Shown: positions 47,370 through 63,107, counted from the first letter of the stretch. The stretch is 64,000 nucleotides of DNA from Inia geoffrensis (GCA_036417435.1 JAZAQT010000377.1:116001-180000), one strand, 5' to 3'. A program made the numbers and translations. Notes: generated from the sequence alone by a model not told the origin.

Positions 47370-47665
47370 GTGTAGTGATTATAAGCCTTGGACACCTGTG
47401 TTTGAGTCCTAACATTGTCTCTTAGATTTTGTTGCTGTTGTTTTTGCAATTTTAGGTTTTTCTAGCCAGAGACATTTGAAGGTATTTAATATCTCTAAGC
47501 TGCAATTTCTTTATCTGCATATAGTGTTATTAATTCCACTTACCACCAAATGGGTGATATTGTAAGAGTAAATGAGGTGATGAATGTAAAAAGCTTAGAA
47601 CTGTGCTTGAAACATAGTAAGCAGACAAAATATATTGACTATTATTATTACCAGTGTTTTCTTGT
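47370..47665 (+). repeat. MIR element
   Basis: Copy 2 counterpart of 8235-8545. Confidence 0.72.
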
Positions 47666-48692
47666 TGAAGTGTTTATTTCTGATATATTGGATGAATATG
47701 ATTCTTTTATAATAATCAGCTATGTTTTTGTGAACCTTGAAACTGGTCATGCTATTGAATAGCATTGACTGTGTTCCCTATCCAGTTATACAGCGGTGAG
47801 GATGTCACAGGCTGTGCCCAAAGGAAACTTTATGATTAGTAGATTCCCAGAACAGAATTGCTCCCCTGCTTCACAGCCCTGCAGGCTTAGAGACTGAGAA
47901 ATCGTAGCTAAGTTGTCAGAGAACTTATTTGCTTGTAAGATTTGACCCTGAATTGGACTTGGCCTTCCAGCCTGGGCAGTCCTTCCACTGAAGTTTGACT
48001 TCCCTGCTCATCAAGCACAATCTCCATCCGCTGTCAACTCTGGGTAAAAACCTTTGAGAACCAAACTAAATGTCTGGGTTGTTTGTGCCTAATATGCCAA
48101 GGTACTCCTTATATGTACACAAAACCCCTTAGACCAAAAAGCCTGGTGGCTCTAGCTTGCCTTGAGGAAAGCTGTATTGTCCAAAGGGTACATGGGCCAG
48201 CTTCTGCCAGTAGAGTGTTCAAATGCACTCTCTCTGTCTCTGTCTCCAAAGCTTTGTTCATTGTATCTGGTAGAATTTTGGTCCCAAGGAGTAGGCACTT
48301 GCCTTGCTTCTAATAAGAAGTATCTGTTATAGTCCAGTGGTATGTCTCCCAGGTTTGAACTCACTTTGAACCCCACCTAATGCCTTCCTATTTAATTGTA
48401 TTGTGATTGAACATTTTTGTTTCCACAGCTTTTAATTTCTATGTCCTTATTCCTTAGTTCTTATTTCTAAGATCATAAAGTTTTTGAACCAAAGTTGATA
48501 CTTCTTATATATGTTTTAACAAATAATTAATAATAAAAACTGAAGTATCAGGTCAGAGAACTTCTAGGAAATTGCTCTTACTTTCCGCTTTTAGAAGTCA
48601 AAAGAATGTCTAATTATTCGTTGCTACCATTGTATATAGGAAGTTTTAGAACAAGAAAACTTCTGAATTGATCCTTGTGAACTTTATTACAG

Positions 48693-48778
48693 AAAGTGGT
48701 AAAACAGCTGTGACATATAGACCCTGTGAAGAGGTCACAGATGATAGAACCGAAGAGGAACTACAGGATTTAATTCAA
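48693..48778 (+). pseudogene. RDM1: RDM1 copy 2 exon 6
   Basis: 86 nt open: ESGKTAVTYRPCEEVTDDRT then EEELQDLIQ. Acceptor TTATTACAG, donor GTATGT. Confidence 0.93.
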
Positions 48779-50233
48779 GTATGTGTAGATAAAACTCAAG
48801 GGTTACACAGCCAGTGCAGCCATAATTCAAAACAACCAGCAGGATTTGGAAGACTTCCGCATATCTACTCACTTCTGTCTTCCTTAGGAAAAGGTGAAAC
48901 TCTGCAAGTGCTTTTGAGGCAGGGAATTTCTAGTACTTTTCCAAGTCCTGGACCTTGTCTCTGGCCCCTTATTTGAAGTTTGGAGAGCAGGATTGAGGGC
49001 CACCAGTGTACGCCTATGGTTGTGGACACAGGAGAAGACACAGGCGTTTTAGAGCTCCCCTCAAATAGAATTGCAGATTTGGGAATAAAGTAACTATGGT
49101 CTTAAGTGTGATTATGCTACACTGTTTGAAAATTATTCATGCCTTTCAAGTAAGGTGTATTACCCAGATCTCAACATCTCATATGTATCTTGTGTTAAAT
49201 ATTTTGCCAAAGAACCTTTCTGTAAAACAATTATATGGATGCCTCGAATTAGGGAGTAAGTTGTCAACGTAATTTCTGAAAGAAAACATTAATGTACTGC
49301 ATATAGGATTTTTATTTAAAAGGAGCAAAAAATGTGTTTCATTCATGTCATTGAGAGCTTAATGTTTGGCTAGATTTCTGATTATTTAACTCACCCCAAT
49401 GTTGCAAAGTTTGTTTTGAAGAGAAGAAAGTAGAGAAAGAAAAGGTGGTTATGTTCTGAAAAATGTAAAAATTTTGAAAGTTTTTCCTGTACAAACTAAT
49501 TATTTTAAATCAGTTTAAATCAGTCAAGGGAACTTGAAACATATCCATGTTTGGGTTTTAAGAAGTCTAGCTTCCTATGAAATGTGAGAGGAAAGGGTTC
49601 CGTATTGATACTAAAGATTCTGGAAACCTAATTTTAAGAACAGATCCACTCTTAAATGAGGCCAATCTTGGAATCAGTTCCATTTAGAAAGATTATGTGC
49701 TAGGCAGTGGAAATAAGGTGAAGCTCCTTCTCTCTTGGAGTTTAGGTATTAAAGGTGTAGCAGACAATTAACAAGGAGTAAAATTAAATAGATTATGAAA
49801 AGAACTGTGAAGAAATTAAACTTCGTGCTAGTTACAGTATTTCAAGAAAATTACTTAACATGCTGACTTTAACATTCTAAGTGTCTTCTCCATATGTGCA
49901 CACCGGGTAGACCTCTGAAAAGTGACACGGTAGTTTTTTCTAGATTAATGGCTCTGTTAGGACAGGTTGAGATGGGGGAAGTCTTCCCATGCTAATGTAA
50001 AGGGTCATTCACTTGGTTTTAGACTCTCTGTCTCAGAATGAATTGCTCACGTGCCCCAAACCCCTCCTACAGAACTTCTCGAGCCATCACTGTTTCAGTG
50101 TTGACCCCTAATAACAGAGTGATGTATGAATAATGAGACGTGAATACTGAGAGTTTGGATGAAATGGCAACATTTTAGAATAATTTTAAGGTGTGTTCCC
50201 CTCCCTCCACCCTAACTGGTGCTCATTTTGCAG

Positions 50234-50344
50234 GTCAGCTACTTTTCGTGTCAGCCGTGTGGCCATAGGGTGTTAGAATGTCTCTCAGACTTCAGCTTTG
50301 AGGAGGAAGAGTTCAGATTGCCAGAACTGGACCAGCACTTTTGA
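50234..50344 (+). pseudogene. RDM1: RDM1 copy 2 exon 7
   Basis: Open from acceptor TTTTGCAG: VSYFSCQPCGHRVLECLSDF then SFEEEEFRLPELDQHF and TGA. Three codons longer than copy 1 because the ancestral stop is lost. Confidence 0.92.
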
Positions 50345-50599
50345 ATTTCCCAGAATGCCAGGTCCTTTGGTTTCCTCGGGAAGGTCTGCATCCTTCCCTC
50401 CTCCCTCCACCCCTGGGCTGCTGGAGTTTGGGGCCACTCGTGTCTGCAGCCCAAATCCCACCTCAGTGTTTGAGGCCTCGGAGGGCAGGGCGGGGTTGGG
50501 AGGAGGCCCCGGCAGGAGGTAATTGTCGCCTTTGCAAGGGGAAGGATGGCTTGCGCCCTGGGGACTCTGGGGAAAAGGCCCAGTCTGGTGGCGTGGATT

Positions 50600-50798
50600 G
50601 GATCCCCGCACGAGCCTAATAACTGTGGCGTAAGTAAAGACGTCATAAATACCGGGTGGGACGTTAGGCGGGGCCGGGGCGCGCGGTTGCTAACGTAAGC
50701 CGTTGTGTCGGCGCAGGCATAGCGGTTCAGCTCGAACGCAGGATGTGGTTCCGGCTTCTCCCTGGCCTGGGGCAGTACCCCCGGAGCCGCCGCATGTT
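50600..50798 (+). promoter_or_regulatory. LRRC37 exon 1 promoter and 5' UTR candidate
   Basis: GC/CpG-rich stretch directly before the LRRC37 reading frame. It contains GACGTCATAAATA (CRE-like core abutting a TATA-like word, about 50640), GGCGGGGCCGGGGCG (GC box) and GGTTGCTAACGTAAG (RFX half-site-like). Such CRE and RFX elements are common in testis-type promoters. Their function here is inference. Confidence 0.5.
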
Positions 50799-51600
50799 AT
50801 GTCCCAGCTGCGCCATTGGTTGCCGCGGCTCTTCCTCACATGGCAAGGACGGTGGCTTCTAGTCCAGGCAGTTCATCCTCCGGAGTGGGCCCTGGGCCCC
50901 GTCCAGGTGACACCCAGCACCCCGCGGCTGACAGAGACTCGGTCTTCACAGGCCTCAGACCCTCATCCAAATTGCCCCATGCCCTTACACCCCTGGCAGA
51001 AGCCGTGGGCTTTAATTGCTTAACGTCCTTGTCTCCAGTCCAGATGTTGGCCCCGCGTCATCAGGAATTGACTGAGAATGAGCTTCCATACCCCGACACG
51101 GATTCGGTTGGAGAGCTGCTTACAGGGCCAGATCAGTTTGCTGTTCTATGTCAGGATCTGAATAACAAGCAAACCCAACAGCAAAAGCTCTCAGAGGCAC
51201 TTCCAGTGCTAGACTGGGATCAGAATCAGCCGTTGTTTCTCCCTTCTCGACACAAAAGTAAGACTAAACACATAGGTCTAGATGAGGTGAAAGTCACCAA
51301 TCATTTGAAATACTTGTTCCACCTCTAGGTAGTAACAGCTCAAAACCAATGAAGTTTATTGTTTTACCCCTAAACCTGAAGAAAGATCCAGTTCAGCATC
51401 AACGGCTTGACAAAATTATTGTTGGAACTATAGGCTCATCTCAAAAAAACACTCAGGGTCTAGGTCAACAGTTGCAGGGTGATTATTTAGATCCCAGTAT
51501 GGATGCCATTTATCCTGAGGAGTGCCTACTTAGGGATTTTTGGGGGAGCCTAGATGAACCTACAAAAAACCCTGAGGAAGCAAATTTCTGCATCCCAGCA
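50799..51600 (+). pseudogene. LRRC37: LRRC37 exon 1, 5' part, frameshifted and truncated
   Basis: The frame from ATG 50799 reads MSQLRHWLPRLFLTWQGRWL then LVQAVHPPEW, a signal peptide of the LRRC37 type ([21 protein letters not shown] family pattern). The frame then shifts near 50970 to HALTPLAEAV...QMLAPRHQELTENELPY and DSVGELLTGPDQFAVLCQDL, and again near 51325 to FIVLPLNLKKDPVQHQRLDK and DYLDPSMDAIYPEECLL. These blocks follow the LRRC37 N-terminal region in order, before the Pro/Glu repeats. At 51600, after KNPEEANFCIPAG, it joins the third copy of the duplicated intron, so the repeat region is missing here and reappears at 63306. Two frameshifts plus truncation make it non-coding. Confidence 0.88.
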
Positions 51601-53297
<1,697 letters not shown>

Positions 53298-53427
53298 GGT
53301 GACTTACAAAATGTGCTTTCATGCCCACGTAGCTTGAATACAGGTCTCTATCACTGATCTAGAGCACATCATACATAATAACACTTTGCTACTTATATAA
53401 AGAAAATATTGCTGATTTTTCAACACA

Positions 53428-53556
53428 ATTTTTTTTTTTTTTTTTTTTTGTCTGTGACACATAGCTTGTGGGATCTTAGCTCCACAACCAGGGATTGAAC
53501 CTGGGCCACAGCAGGGAAAGTGCCGTGTCCTAACCACTAGACCACCAGGGAACTCC
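53428..53556 (-). repeat. tRNA-type SINE, antisense
   Basis: A 20-T run, then CTGTGACACATAGCTTGTGG, GGGATTGAACCTGGGCC and CCACCAGGGAACTCC. Confidence 0.87.
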
Positions 53557-54640
53557 AAATCAATTTTTTTTACTAGTTGTATTACTCCCTTCTCCCCCAG
53601 AAGTGGGCAGAAAAGACATTTTTAATTTCCTTTTACAGGTGAGGAGAAACAAGATCAGAGGTGTTAAGTGCTATGACCCTAGTGCCCCAATGTCCTCTCC
53701 CCAGTTGGGGGCTCTCTGCAAGCCCATGCTCCTCCTTTCTCACGACCCTTCCCTCCTCCTTTGACCCTCACAAAAAATACTTTTAATCCTTTTGGAAGAG
53801 AAGCCCAGCTACACAATGGCACACGTCACCTTGACACAGTCAGAAGGCTTGGATGGTTCCCCAAGTAAAGCTGGAAATCTTAGAAGTAAAATGAAATGAA
53901 AGCAAAGAAGCCATCTGAGAGAAGTTGCTTTTTCCCTTCTGCATTTTGGACCTCAAGTATTATTCCATTGATTTGTTGAACATTCCACATTGGCATTCAA
54001 TTGGGCAAAACTCTTATACCCCAGATCCCTGCCCAAATTTTGCAAAGAGCTCAGGCAGACATAGTGTGTTTTTTCTTCTGTATAGAGCCTTCTGTTATGA
54101 GGGCTGGGATATATGGAAGCAGGGACTGAGCAAAGGACTCGATGGGTGGGTAGAGAAGGAAATGTCCAGATGACGACCTGTTAATGGCGGTTGTTGTCGT
54201 GGTCGTCTGTGATAGTAGCAAGGACACAAGCACACTAAAGTGGTGGATAGAGGAAGCCTCACACTCCTCTGCCTCTGAGGAAGGACAGGAGGGAGTATAT
54301 AAATTTGAGGAGTCACAGAGATCTGCAGAGAGTCCAGCTGAGTAGGGGAATATTTGTCTTCCAGCCTTTTATTTTCTTCAGTACTGACCCCTGGGAACCA
54401 GTGGAGTAATCCTGAATGTAGTTAGTATATTTCACGCTAAAGAATTTTCTGAGTAGATAGCCACTTTTTCAAGAGAAATCATTTTCGCATTTTGTTGTTG
54501 CCAGTCATAGGCTTAAGTGTGTGTTTCATTTTCTCCTATGTGACACTCAAACGTTGAGTGATTCCTAATTTATTTGGCTGTGGACTGACTAAAAGCTGTC
54601 CCATCAGTCTTCAATGATCAAAAACAGTTATTTTTGACAG
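53557..54640. other. Intron before LRRC37 juxtamembrane exon; no gene seen
   Basis: Largely unique-looking sequence, not part of the three-copy duplication. Short open frames lack motifs. Confidence 0.55.
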
Positions 54641-56447
<1,807 letters not shown>

Positions 56448-56873
56448 GTGAGGATAACCCCTGACACATGGACTTTTACTCAGTTTAGGACATGCCATTG
56501 ATGTGCCCAAGCAGGATTGCCATGGGCTCCTAGTCTGTATCTTATCTTCAGCCATGAAACTGGCTAAGAGAGTGACCTTCCACTTTGCTCGTTTAGAGAG
56601 TGTGCCACTATTCTTAGGGTAGACGAGAAAAGACATAACACAAGATAAATAATGTGTAGATAAATAAATTGTAGAAGAAAATGCTAACGATAAGATTAAT
56701 AACATTAAATTTGGCTTGTTCTTATAGAGGCTACTCACCTGAAAGGATTGGGTTTTATAGTGTTTTAAGAATAATTAACTATCATTTAGAATAGGATTAA
56801 AAATAGTTAGCTTTCATCCCTTCCATCTCCTTGTGTTTAAAAAAAAATGTTATTTTATTTTATTTTTTTTTAG

Positions 56874-56978
56874 CTCACAAAAGAAGTTCCAGGATATGGC
56901 TATAACAACAATCTCATCTTGGCAATATCTGTAACTGTAGTAGTGACGATTTTGGTTACACTTCTCTGTCTCATTGAG
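56874..56978 (+). pseudogene. LRRC37: LRRC37 transmembrane exon
   Basis: 105 nt, acceptor TTTTTTTAG, donor GAG/GTAAGG. Reads LTKEVPGYGYNNNLILAISV then TVVVTILVTLLCLIE: the KEVPGYGY motif followed by a single TM helix, diagnostic for LRRC37. Open and phase 0 on both sides. Confidence 0.95.
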
Positions 56979-57120
56979 GTAAGGACAGTAATTAATTCAG
57001 ATTCAGAACCCACAAACTGAGAATCAAAGGCACATTTCCTCCTGCTACTACTTGATTCTTCTCTTTAATCATGAGGACTGAATACACTTTGCTCTTTTAC
57101 TGAAAAGTGTATTCCCAGGA

Positions 57121-57365
57121 TTTTTGTTTGTTTGTTTGTGCTTTTGTTTTTTTGTCTGTGTTGGGTCTTCATTGTGGCGCGCAGGCTTCTCATTGTGGTG
57201 GCTACTGTTGTTGTGGAGTACGGGCTCGAGGCACGCAGGCTCAGGAATTGTGGCACACGGAGTTAGTTGCTACGCAGCATGTGGGACCTTCCCAGACCAG
57301 GGATCAAACCCACGTCCCCTTCACTGGCAGGTGGATTCTTAACCACTGTGCCACCAGGGAAGTCC
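57121..57365 (-). repeat. CHR-type SINE, antisense
   Basis: TTTTTGTCTGTGTTGGGTCTTC to GATCAAACCCACGTCCCC and CCACCAGGGAAGTCCC. Confidence 0.92.
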
Positions 57366-59890
57366 CCACAGGATTTCTAAAGGAACTCCATTCCCAGGAG
57401 ATCTCTATGGAATTGGATCCACGGTAACAAGCCATTGGACGATTTTGACAAGTGAAGTTTATAAGAAGGCCAGAGTTGACATGATAGTAAAATTTCTTCA
57501 ACACAAAAAACTGCTGAATTGATGTACTCTCCAGTCACTCTCATTGTACTGTTGATTTCTTTACTTGTTGGCTGAAATGATGAAAGATATGGGATCTCCA
57601 TACTCATGGAGCTATCAGTCACCCTGGGAGGGCTAAAAGGATATGCCTAAAAGATAAAAGTGTGATCTCGTCAATTCCTTAGGTTTACTTAGCAGCTTTC
57701 TTCTCCGCTGTATTAGGAATTGTGTAGATAAGTTCCATTAAAACATTGCAAGTAAAATCCTGCAGCAGGCTACCCTAATATATGTCATATTTATAGTAGC
57801 CTATTCCTGGAGCTAGCCTGTTTGCCTTTTGTTCAGTTACATAATGGTTTATTTCTTTTCCCAACAGGCAGTTGCTAACATTAAAAGAGTGACTTTAATA
57901 AGCTGACAATCTTGATTCTACCCTGCCAATCCAACCTACTTCATTGACCTTTTCTCTTGTAATGGCAACCCCCCATTCCAGCCAAAGCAGCTCCTCACTA
58001 TACACTAGTTACACCATACCCATTCCTACTTTTGTCTGTGCCTTTTCCCATGGAAAATGCCTTTATTTTGCTTTGCCTGTGGAAGTCCTATTAATCTCTC
58101 AAAAACCAACTCAAGTTCAGATATCTTTCTTCATAAAGACTTCCCTGAATACTCCAGCCCTCCTGATCCTTGTTCTGTGAGGTTTGTCACCAGTTCTCAG
58201 GGGCCATAGCAAAGCAGTCCCCTCCCCTCAGAACTCACAAAAGTGGTAAGCAGGTTTTAAAAAGGCAGCCCCCTAGGAGAGAAACACCAAGGTTAGCACA
58301 TCATGGAGCTGAGCAGAGATGTGTAAGGACCAATCGCTTCCTGGCCTATCAGACTCGAATAAAACCTGACATGATGTACTAACTTCTCAAGAGAAATGTG
58401 TCTATCTGCAGAAGGGTTGGTCAGTAGTGAAAGGAAAGAAAAGGTGAGGAGAGACCAATATGGGCAGTGCTCATCCTCCCATTGCCCGAGAGTAGAGATG
58501 GCACCTTAGGCAGCATAACTGAAGAACCAGGCCCACCAGCCAGGCTGTGCCTGTTGAGGAGCTGGATGGATCCAGCTACCTCAGGCCTTCGCATTAAATT
58601 CTCGATTCAGCTGATTCCTTTCCTAATTCTGTTCTCACCAAGTAGTCTTCGATTGTGTGACTGTGCTTGAGTGTGCCACGGAGGCCTGTCTCCACAGAAG
58701 GTCATTCACTGACTCTGCAGACACGGATGCCCTGTGTGTAGAACAGATATATTTCTCATTGTCAAGTAATAATTCGGCATTCTGATTTTTTATCAATCCT
58801 GTGATATTGATAAAGTGAGACTGCCACAACAGGAAGACATGAGTTCTCTCTTGGTGAGGAAGAGGATGATTTCTGAGCCTCGGAGGCTGGGGACTAGCAT
58901 GGGGTCAGCTTGCTAGTCATTGGCCATTACCCTCTACATCTCCAGGTGGCATATGGCCTTTTGTTTTTTTTACAATTCCTGTAAAGTCCCCTTTTTAGTG
59001 TTTTTAACTTCTATGCAGTTTAACCTTGCATATGTTTTCTTTTGTTTTGGTTTCACCTGCGAGATCTTAGTTCCCCAAGTAGGGATTAAACCTGTACCCT
59101 CGGCAGTGAAAACGAGGAGTCCTAACCATTTTTTCCTCTCCCCACTTATATGATAAGCTTCTTGAGGACAGGGGCCATGCAGTGCTCTTCTTATGGTAGA
59201 CAATAATGGTGTTCAACGGAAGAGAGATGAGGCATTATGTCAATTCCACAGTGAGGAATATTGCAGCCGAATATTTATTTGAAGTAGCATAGAGTCCAGC
59301 AATAGACCCATGTTCTCTTAAGACTTTTGACATGTCATGTTTTAATATTCAAATCAGTGGGAGAAAAATGAATAAATGGTGATAGAATAGCTGCCTAACT
59401 ATTTGGGAGGTAAATAATAGCAAATCCCCATTTTTCATCTTAAAAAGACATATTTCCATAAATGTGAAGAAAGCCCACATAAACGTATTAGAAGAAAGTG
59501 AAAGCAAGAGTTTTATAATCTTATGGTGGGAAAGAGCCTTCAGAGCCTGATGCCACAAGCAGAGCCTTTTATATATTCCACCACCTTGTCTGTGACACCA
59601 GCTTAGCACTGATTCATGCCAAGCATAAGAGGAAGAGTTTTCCATATATTGTCTGATTTAATGCCCACAGTCCTGTAAGGATGATATAACTATCCCTCCT
59701 TCATAGATGAAGGAGATCAACGTAAGGTCCCAGTGGCCAAGCCAAAAGCAGAAGCCAGTTTCATCCGTCTGCAAAGCTTGTGCTCCCTACTCCACTCTTT
59801 TGTCTTGTCTCCTTAGAGACAAAAAAAAACTGGAAAGATTCGAAACACTGAAATTCAATGAAAGCCAGTATTTCTTTACTATAAGGAGAT
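57366..59890. other. LRRC37 unit C intron, no gene recognised
   Basis: Mostly unique-looking. A weak antisense SINE remnant lies at 59040-59131 (GAGATCTTAGTTCCCCAAGT) and a MIR-like reverse fragment near 59650-59760. I found no LRRC37 tail exon in this stretch. Confidence 0.5.
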
Positions 59891-59891
59891 T

Positions 59892-60023
59892 TTTGTTTGG
59901 GCATGGTGGGGTTTGGCCATGCTGTGCAGCTTGTGGGATCTTAGTTCCCTGACCAGGGATTGAACCTCGGGCCACAGCAGTGAAAGAGACAAGGCCTAAC
60001 CAGTGGACCATCAGGGAACTCCC
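59892..60023 (-). repeat. tRNA-type SINE, antisense
   Basis: GGCATGGTGGGGTTTGGCCA, GGGATTGAACCTCGGGCC and CATCAGGGAACTCCC. Confidence 0.85.
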
Positions 60024-60189
60024 AAGAGTTTGATAAGTCAACAAGAAGAAGACAAACAGTCCAGGGAAAAAGGGGGTAAGGGCTGTCAAGAGTAGGATGT
60101 GTGTTGACAGTCAGCCACCATATCTGCCCGACCACTCCTCATGGCTCATGTTTGTTGCGTTTTGTTAGTCAGGCCGTTGTCACCTCATG

Positions 60190-61150
60190 ATGTAGAAATA
60201 ATCCATAATATTTTCTTCAAGTACTTTAATAATCTGTCTAGAATTTGTTGTATTGTGTTTTTCGTGTGGTTGAGGTAGGGGATCTAACATTTTCCCCCTA
60301 TATGCAGATCTAATTGTTTTCAAACCTTTCACTAAATGGTTTAGTCTTTCTTCCCTGGTCTAATATACTATCTTTATCTGGACTCTATTCTGTGATCCAG
60401 TTATCTTGTCCTGTACCAGTATCAATGTCACACTGCTTAATTCCAGTTGCTCTGTGACATATGTTATATCTGGTAGGGCAAGATCCTACTCTTTGACCTT
60501 CTTTTTCATACATTTCATAAAAATTCTTACATATATTCTCTACCAAATGTCTGCTGGCCAGGTTTTATTTAAAAATTATTTTGGCTATAAATGGATTGCA
60601 TTGAAATTGGAGGTTACTGTGAGGAGAATTGACCTCTTTACAACCTTCTAGGGGGATGGTACCTCTTGCCATGTAAGTAGATCTTCTTAATGTCCTTCAG
60701 AAAAGTTTTAATATTTTCAACACATAGGTCTTACAAATTTTTGGTTAACTTTATTCCTAGGTACTTTATGCATTTCTATTGATATAGTAAATGGGATGTT
60801 TCTTCCGTTTCTTAGTTAGTTATTTGTGTTATATGGGAAAGCTATTGAGGCTTATATGTGGATCTCTTGATTTTGTATGGAGCCATCTTACTCATGTTGC
60901 TTCCAATAAAATTTCGGTTGATTCTTTTGGTCTTTTTAGGTCCCTCATTTCATGTGCAAATATTTTTGTCTCTTCCTTTCTAATACTTCATTTTCTTTTT
61001 TTTTTATCATACTGATTAAGACCTCTTCCACAATGATCAATAATAGCAGTAATCATGGGCATCCTGCTCTTGGTCTTGACTTTAAAACAATGCTTAGGCT
61101 TCTGCTCTATACTTTTATTTTCTTTTCCTATTTCTAAGAGTTTTTCTTAG
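60190..61150 (-). repeat. L1 ORF2 region, antisense
   Basis: Reverse L1 text: AGTTATCTTGTCCTGTACCAG, CACTGCTTAATTCCAGTTGC, TTCCTAGGTACTTTATGCAT and GGGCATCCTGCTCTTGGTCTTGAC. Degraded. Confidence 0.82.
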
Positions 61151-61433
61151 GAATTATGTGTTGAACGTTATGAAAAACAGTCAATAAAATATATCACCTG
61201 CTGCATGCAAGTCCGTATGTTAGGTACTGTGGAAGAGTCAAAGGATTATTAAACAGGGTAGAATTCCTTTCCTTAAAAAAGTTATCATCTCACTGGGTAA
61301 ATAAGATTTAAAGTAAAAAGGAATGAATAAGGATTTGGAAATAGTTGTAATGGCTAATCATGATCACGTTTTCTTTCAAAATGGATTTATTCTCATAGAA
61401 TTGCAAAAGAGGAGGATAGAAAAAGAGGCAGAG

Positions 61434-61666
61434 GTCTTCCCTGGTGGCCCAGTGGTTGAGAGTCCGCCTGCCGATGCAGGGGACACGGGTTCATGCCCCA
61501 GTCCGGGAAGATGCTACATGCCGTGGAGTGGCTGGGCCCGTGAGCCATGGCCACTGAGCCTGCATGTCAGGAGCCCGTGCTCCGCAATGGGAGAGGCCAC
61601 AACAGTGAGAGGCCCGCATACCACAAAAAAAAAAAAAAAAAAAAAAGAAAAAAGAAAAAAGAAAAA
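61434..61666 (+). repeat. Young CHR-type SINE with TSD
   Basis: TCTTCCCTGGTGGCCCAGTG to GCCCGCATACCAC plus a long A/G-rich tail. Flanked by GAAAAAGAGGCAGAGG (61419) and GAAAAAGAGGCAGAAGG (61666). Confidence 0.93.
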
Positions 61667-61689
61667 GAAAAAGAGGCAGAAGGTAAATA

Positions 61690-62700
61690 TTGGTTTTGAA
61701 AGCAGAATTTTACAAGTGGAGGAGAACTTAGAACTCATCTATTTCAATTTCTTGACCAAAGGCAGGAAGAATATTTACCCTAATGGTTTACCCTAATATA
61801 TTTTTTAGCAGAATTAACTCCCCAGCCCAAGCTGACTTAGAACAGGACTGGCACCGATTCATCTGCTTTCACTAGTCCTTTAAGGAAAGAGGGTGGACGG
61901 GAAGAGGTTTTGGTTGTACCTGTTCCTGCAGGTCTGATGCCGGGTTCCTAGGCATCCGGCCAAGCCAGAGCCCTTCTAGGAGCCTCCGGGGTAGGGAAGG
62001 CCACATGGTTGGGGGTGTAGGGGCTGGCCTCACTCAAAGCTGACAAAAGGTAGATCATATGAGTCCCTTTTGTAATTTGGCAAGGAAACTTCGCTTCTCA
62101 TCCTACTGTTTTTTTATGCCCCTACTCTCTATTCCCTTTATCCAAACCTCATAGAATTTTAACCGGGAGAAACTTTAGACAGTCGTTTACCTCTTCCATT
62201 TATAATAAGGAAATAGAGAAGGAGCAAGGGAAAATATCTTTCCCCATGGTCATACTGCTGGTGATTATCAAAAAGAAGAGGGTCCCTTTCCACTGGGGAC
62301 TTCTCTACTGATCGCACTGTGCTTGGGCTGTGAGCTACGTTTTATGTCACAATTCAGTATACACATACTATATGGACATAAGTAGTTTCTGAAAGAAACT
62401 TACTGTGCACTCTGATTTTTTTCTCTTCTATTTGTATTGAAATAGAGTATTTTGTGTTTCACTGCTGGTCCTGGCCTTTAAACTGATCCCACAATTCACT
62501 GACACCTCAGTGACAGCCTGCAGTATGAAAGTCAGAGAGGAATACATAGCTTTGCTCGTTGGTTTCAGGGGTTTACTTGGTGTGATTCAACTTATAGGAT
62601 AGAGCATCCAGGAACATAAAAGCACCTTCTCCCCACGCCCACACCCCCAGCAAATGCTGCATGTGCAACTATGTCCGAAGCGGACTGGTGTGAAACGCAT
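61690..62700. other. LRRC37 unit C intron, no gene recognised
   Basis: No exon, named repeat or structured RNA that I can support. Confidence 0.5.
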
Positions 62701-62726
62701 CTAGGGAGTAACGTGTTTCTGCCCAG

Positions 62727-62781
62727 CGCCGTTGTGCAGTGGTTTCTCTGCACGATGGCACTTGCCCAAGGACCAAGAAAG
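62727..62781 (+). pseudogene. LRRC37: LRRC37 first tail exon (tentative)
   Basis: Bounded by acceptor TTTCTGCCCAG and donor AG/GTGAGT. The frame that joins the next exon in phase reads LCSGFSARWHLPKDQE then R, loosely matching the LRRC37 CHRRSLQEDEEGFSR segment. The start phase does not fit the upstream TM exon, so either the acceptor is different (62705 would fit) or the exon is damaged. Confidence 0.4.
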
Positions 62782-63052
62782 GTGAGTGGGGCTGAAAATC
62801 CTGCCTATACTCCATGCTAGTCTACATGTAAAGGTCTCCCCAGAGACACTAGGGGGCCATTTTGGACAGACACAGAACTTCTGGAAAGCCAGCATGCATG
62901 CAATGATTTTCAAGATCCCGGGTCTGTTGTGATTTTGCTCGTTGCGTTTATGGACTGAGGTACCCATTTAATCCTAAAGAGACCAGAGATAATACATTGT
63001 GAGAGAGATGAAAAATGACATGTAACACTAACTGTGTGTGTTTTCCTCCAAG

Positions 63053-63107
63053 GGGCTTTTTTCGATTTCTGCTGTGTAAGAGAAGCTCAGGGGAAAGTGA
63101 GAGTCAG
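63053..63107 (+). pseudogene. LRRC37: LRRC37 tail exon
   Basis: 55 nt, acceptor CCTCCAAG, donor CAG/GTAAGT. Encodes GFFRFLLCKRSSGESESQ, matching LRRC37 GIFRFLPWRGCSSRRESQ. Open. Confidence 0.85.

Larger units (their letters stand above)
41579..50344 (+). pseudogene. RDM1: RDM1 copy 2, disabled seven-exon locus
   Basis: Exons: 41579-41674, 42053-42232, 45363-45485, 45861-46029, 46983-47081, 48693-48778 and 50234-50344. Exons 2-7 form one continuous open frame covering the RRM and RAD52-like motif regions, better preserved than copy 1. Lesions: codon 3 is TAA (MV-stop-LVLFAVPIGGDKSLLVW). The expected exon 1 donor reads TTGCAA/TAGAG. The exon 2 donor is AAG/ATGGGT where copy 1 keeps GTGGGT. The ancestral stop after FRLPELD has become CAG, adding QHF. 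Loss of start-proximal frame and two donors argues for a pseudogene. A transcript starting downstream is possible but unsupported. Confidence 0.88.
39176..50426 (+). repeat. Segmental duplication, copy 2
   Basis: Partner of 1-11353; see that entry. It opens with AAGAGGTCCCTCTGCATATC and ends at GGGCTGCTGGAG. Beyond 50426 it runs into GC-rich sequence leading to LRRC37 exon 1, where copy 1 has the NUMT. Confidence 0.93.

Noticed and set aside
50251..50646. 131-codon minus-strand open frame
   Set aside because: It overlaps RDM1 exon 7 and the GC-rich LRRC37 5' region on the other strand, with no family motif or splice support.
61323..61796. 157-codon open frame
   Set aside because: Most of it is a translated CHR SINE and its A/G-rich tail (poly-Lys); repeat-derived.
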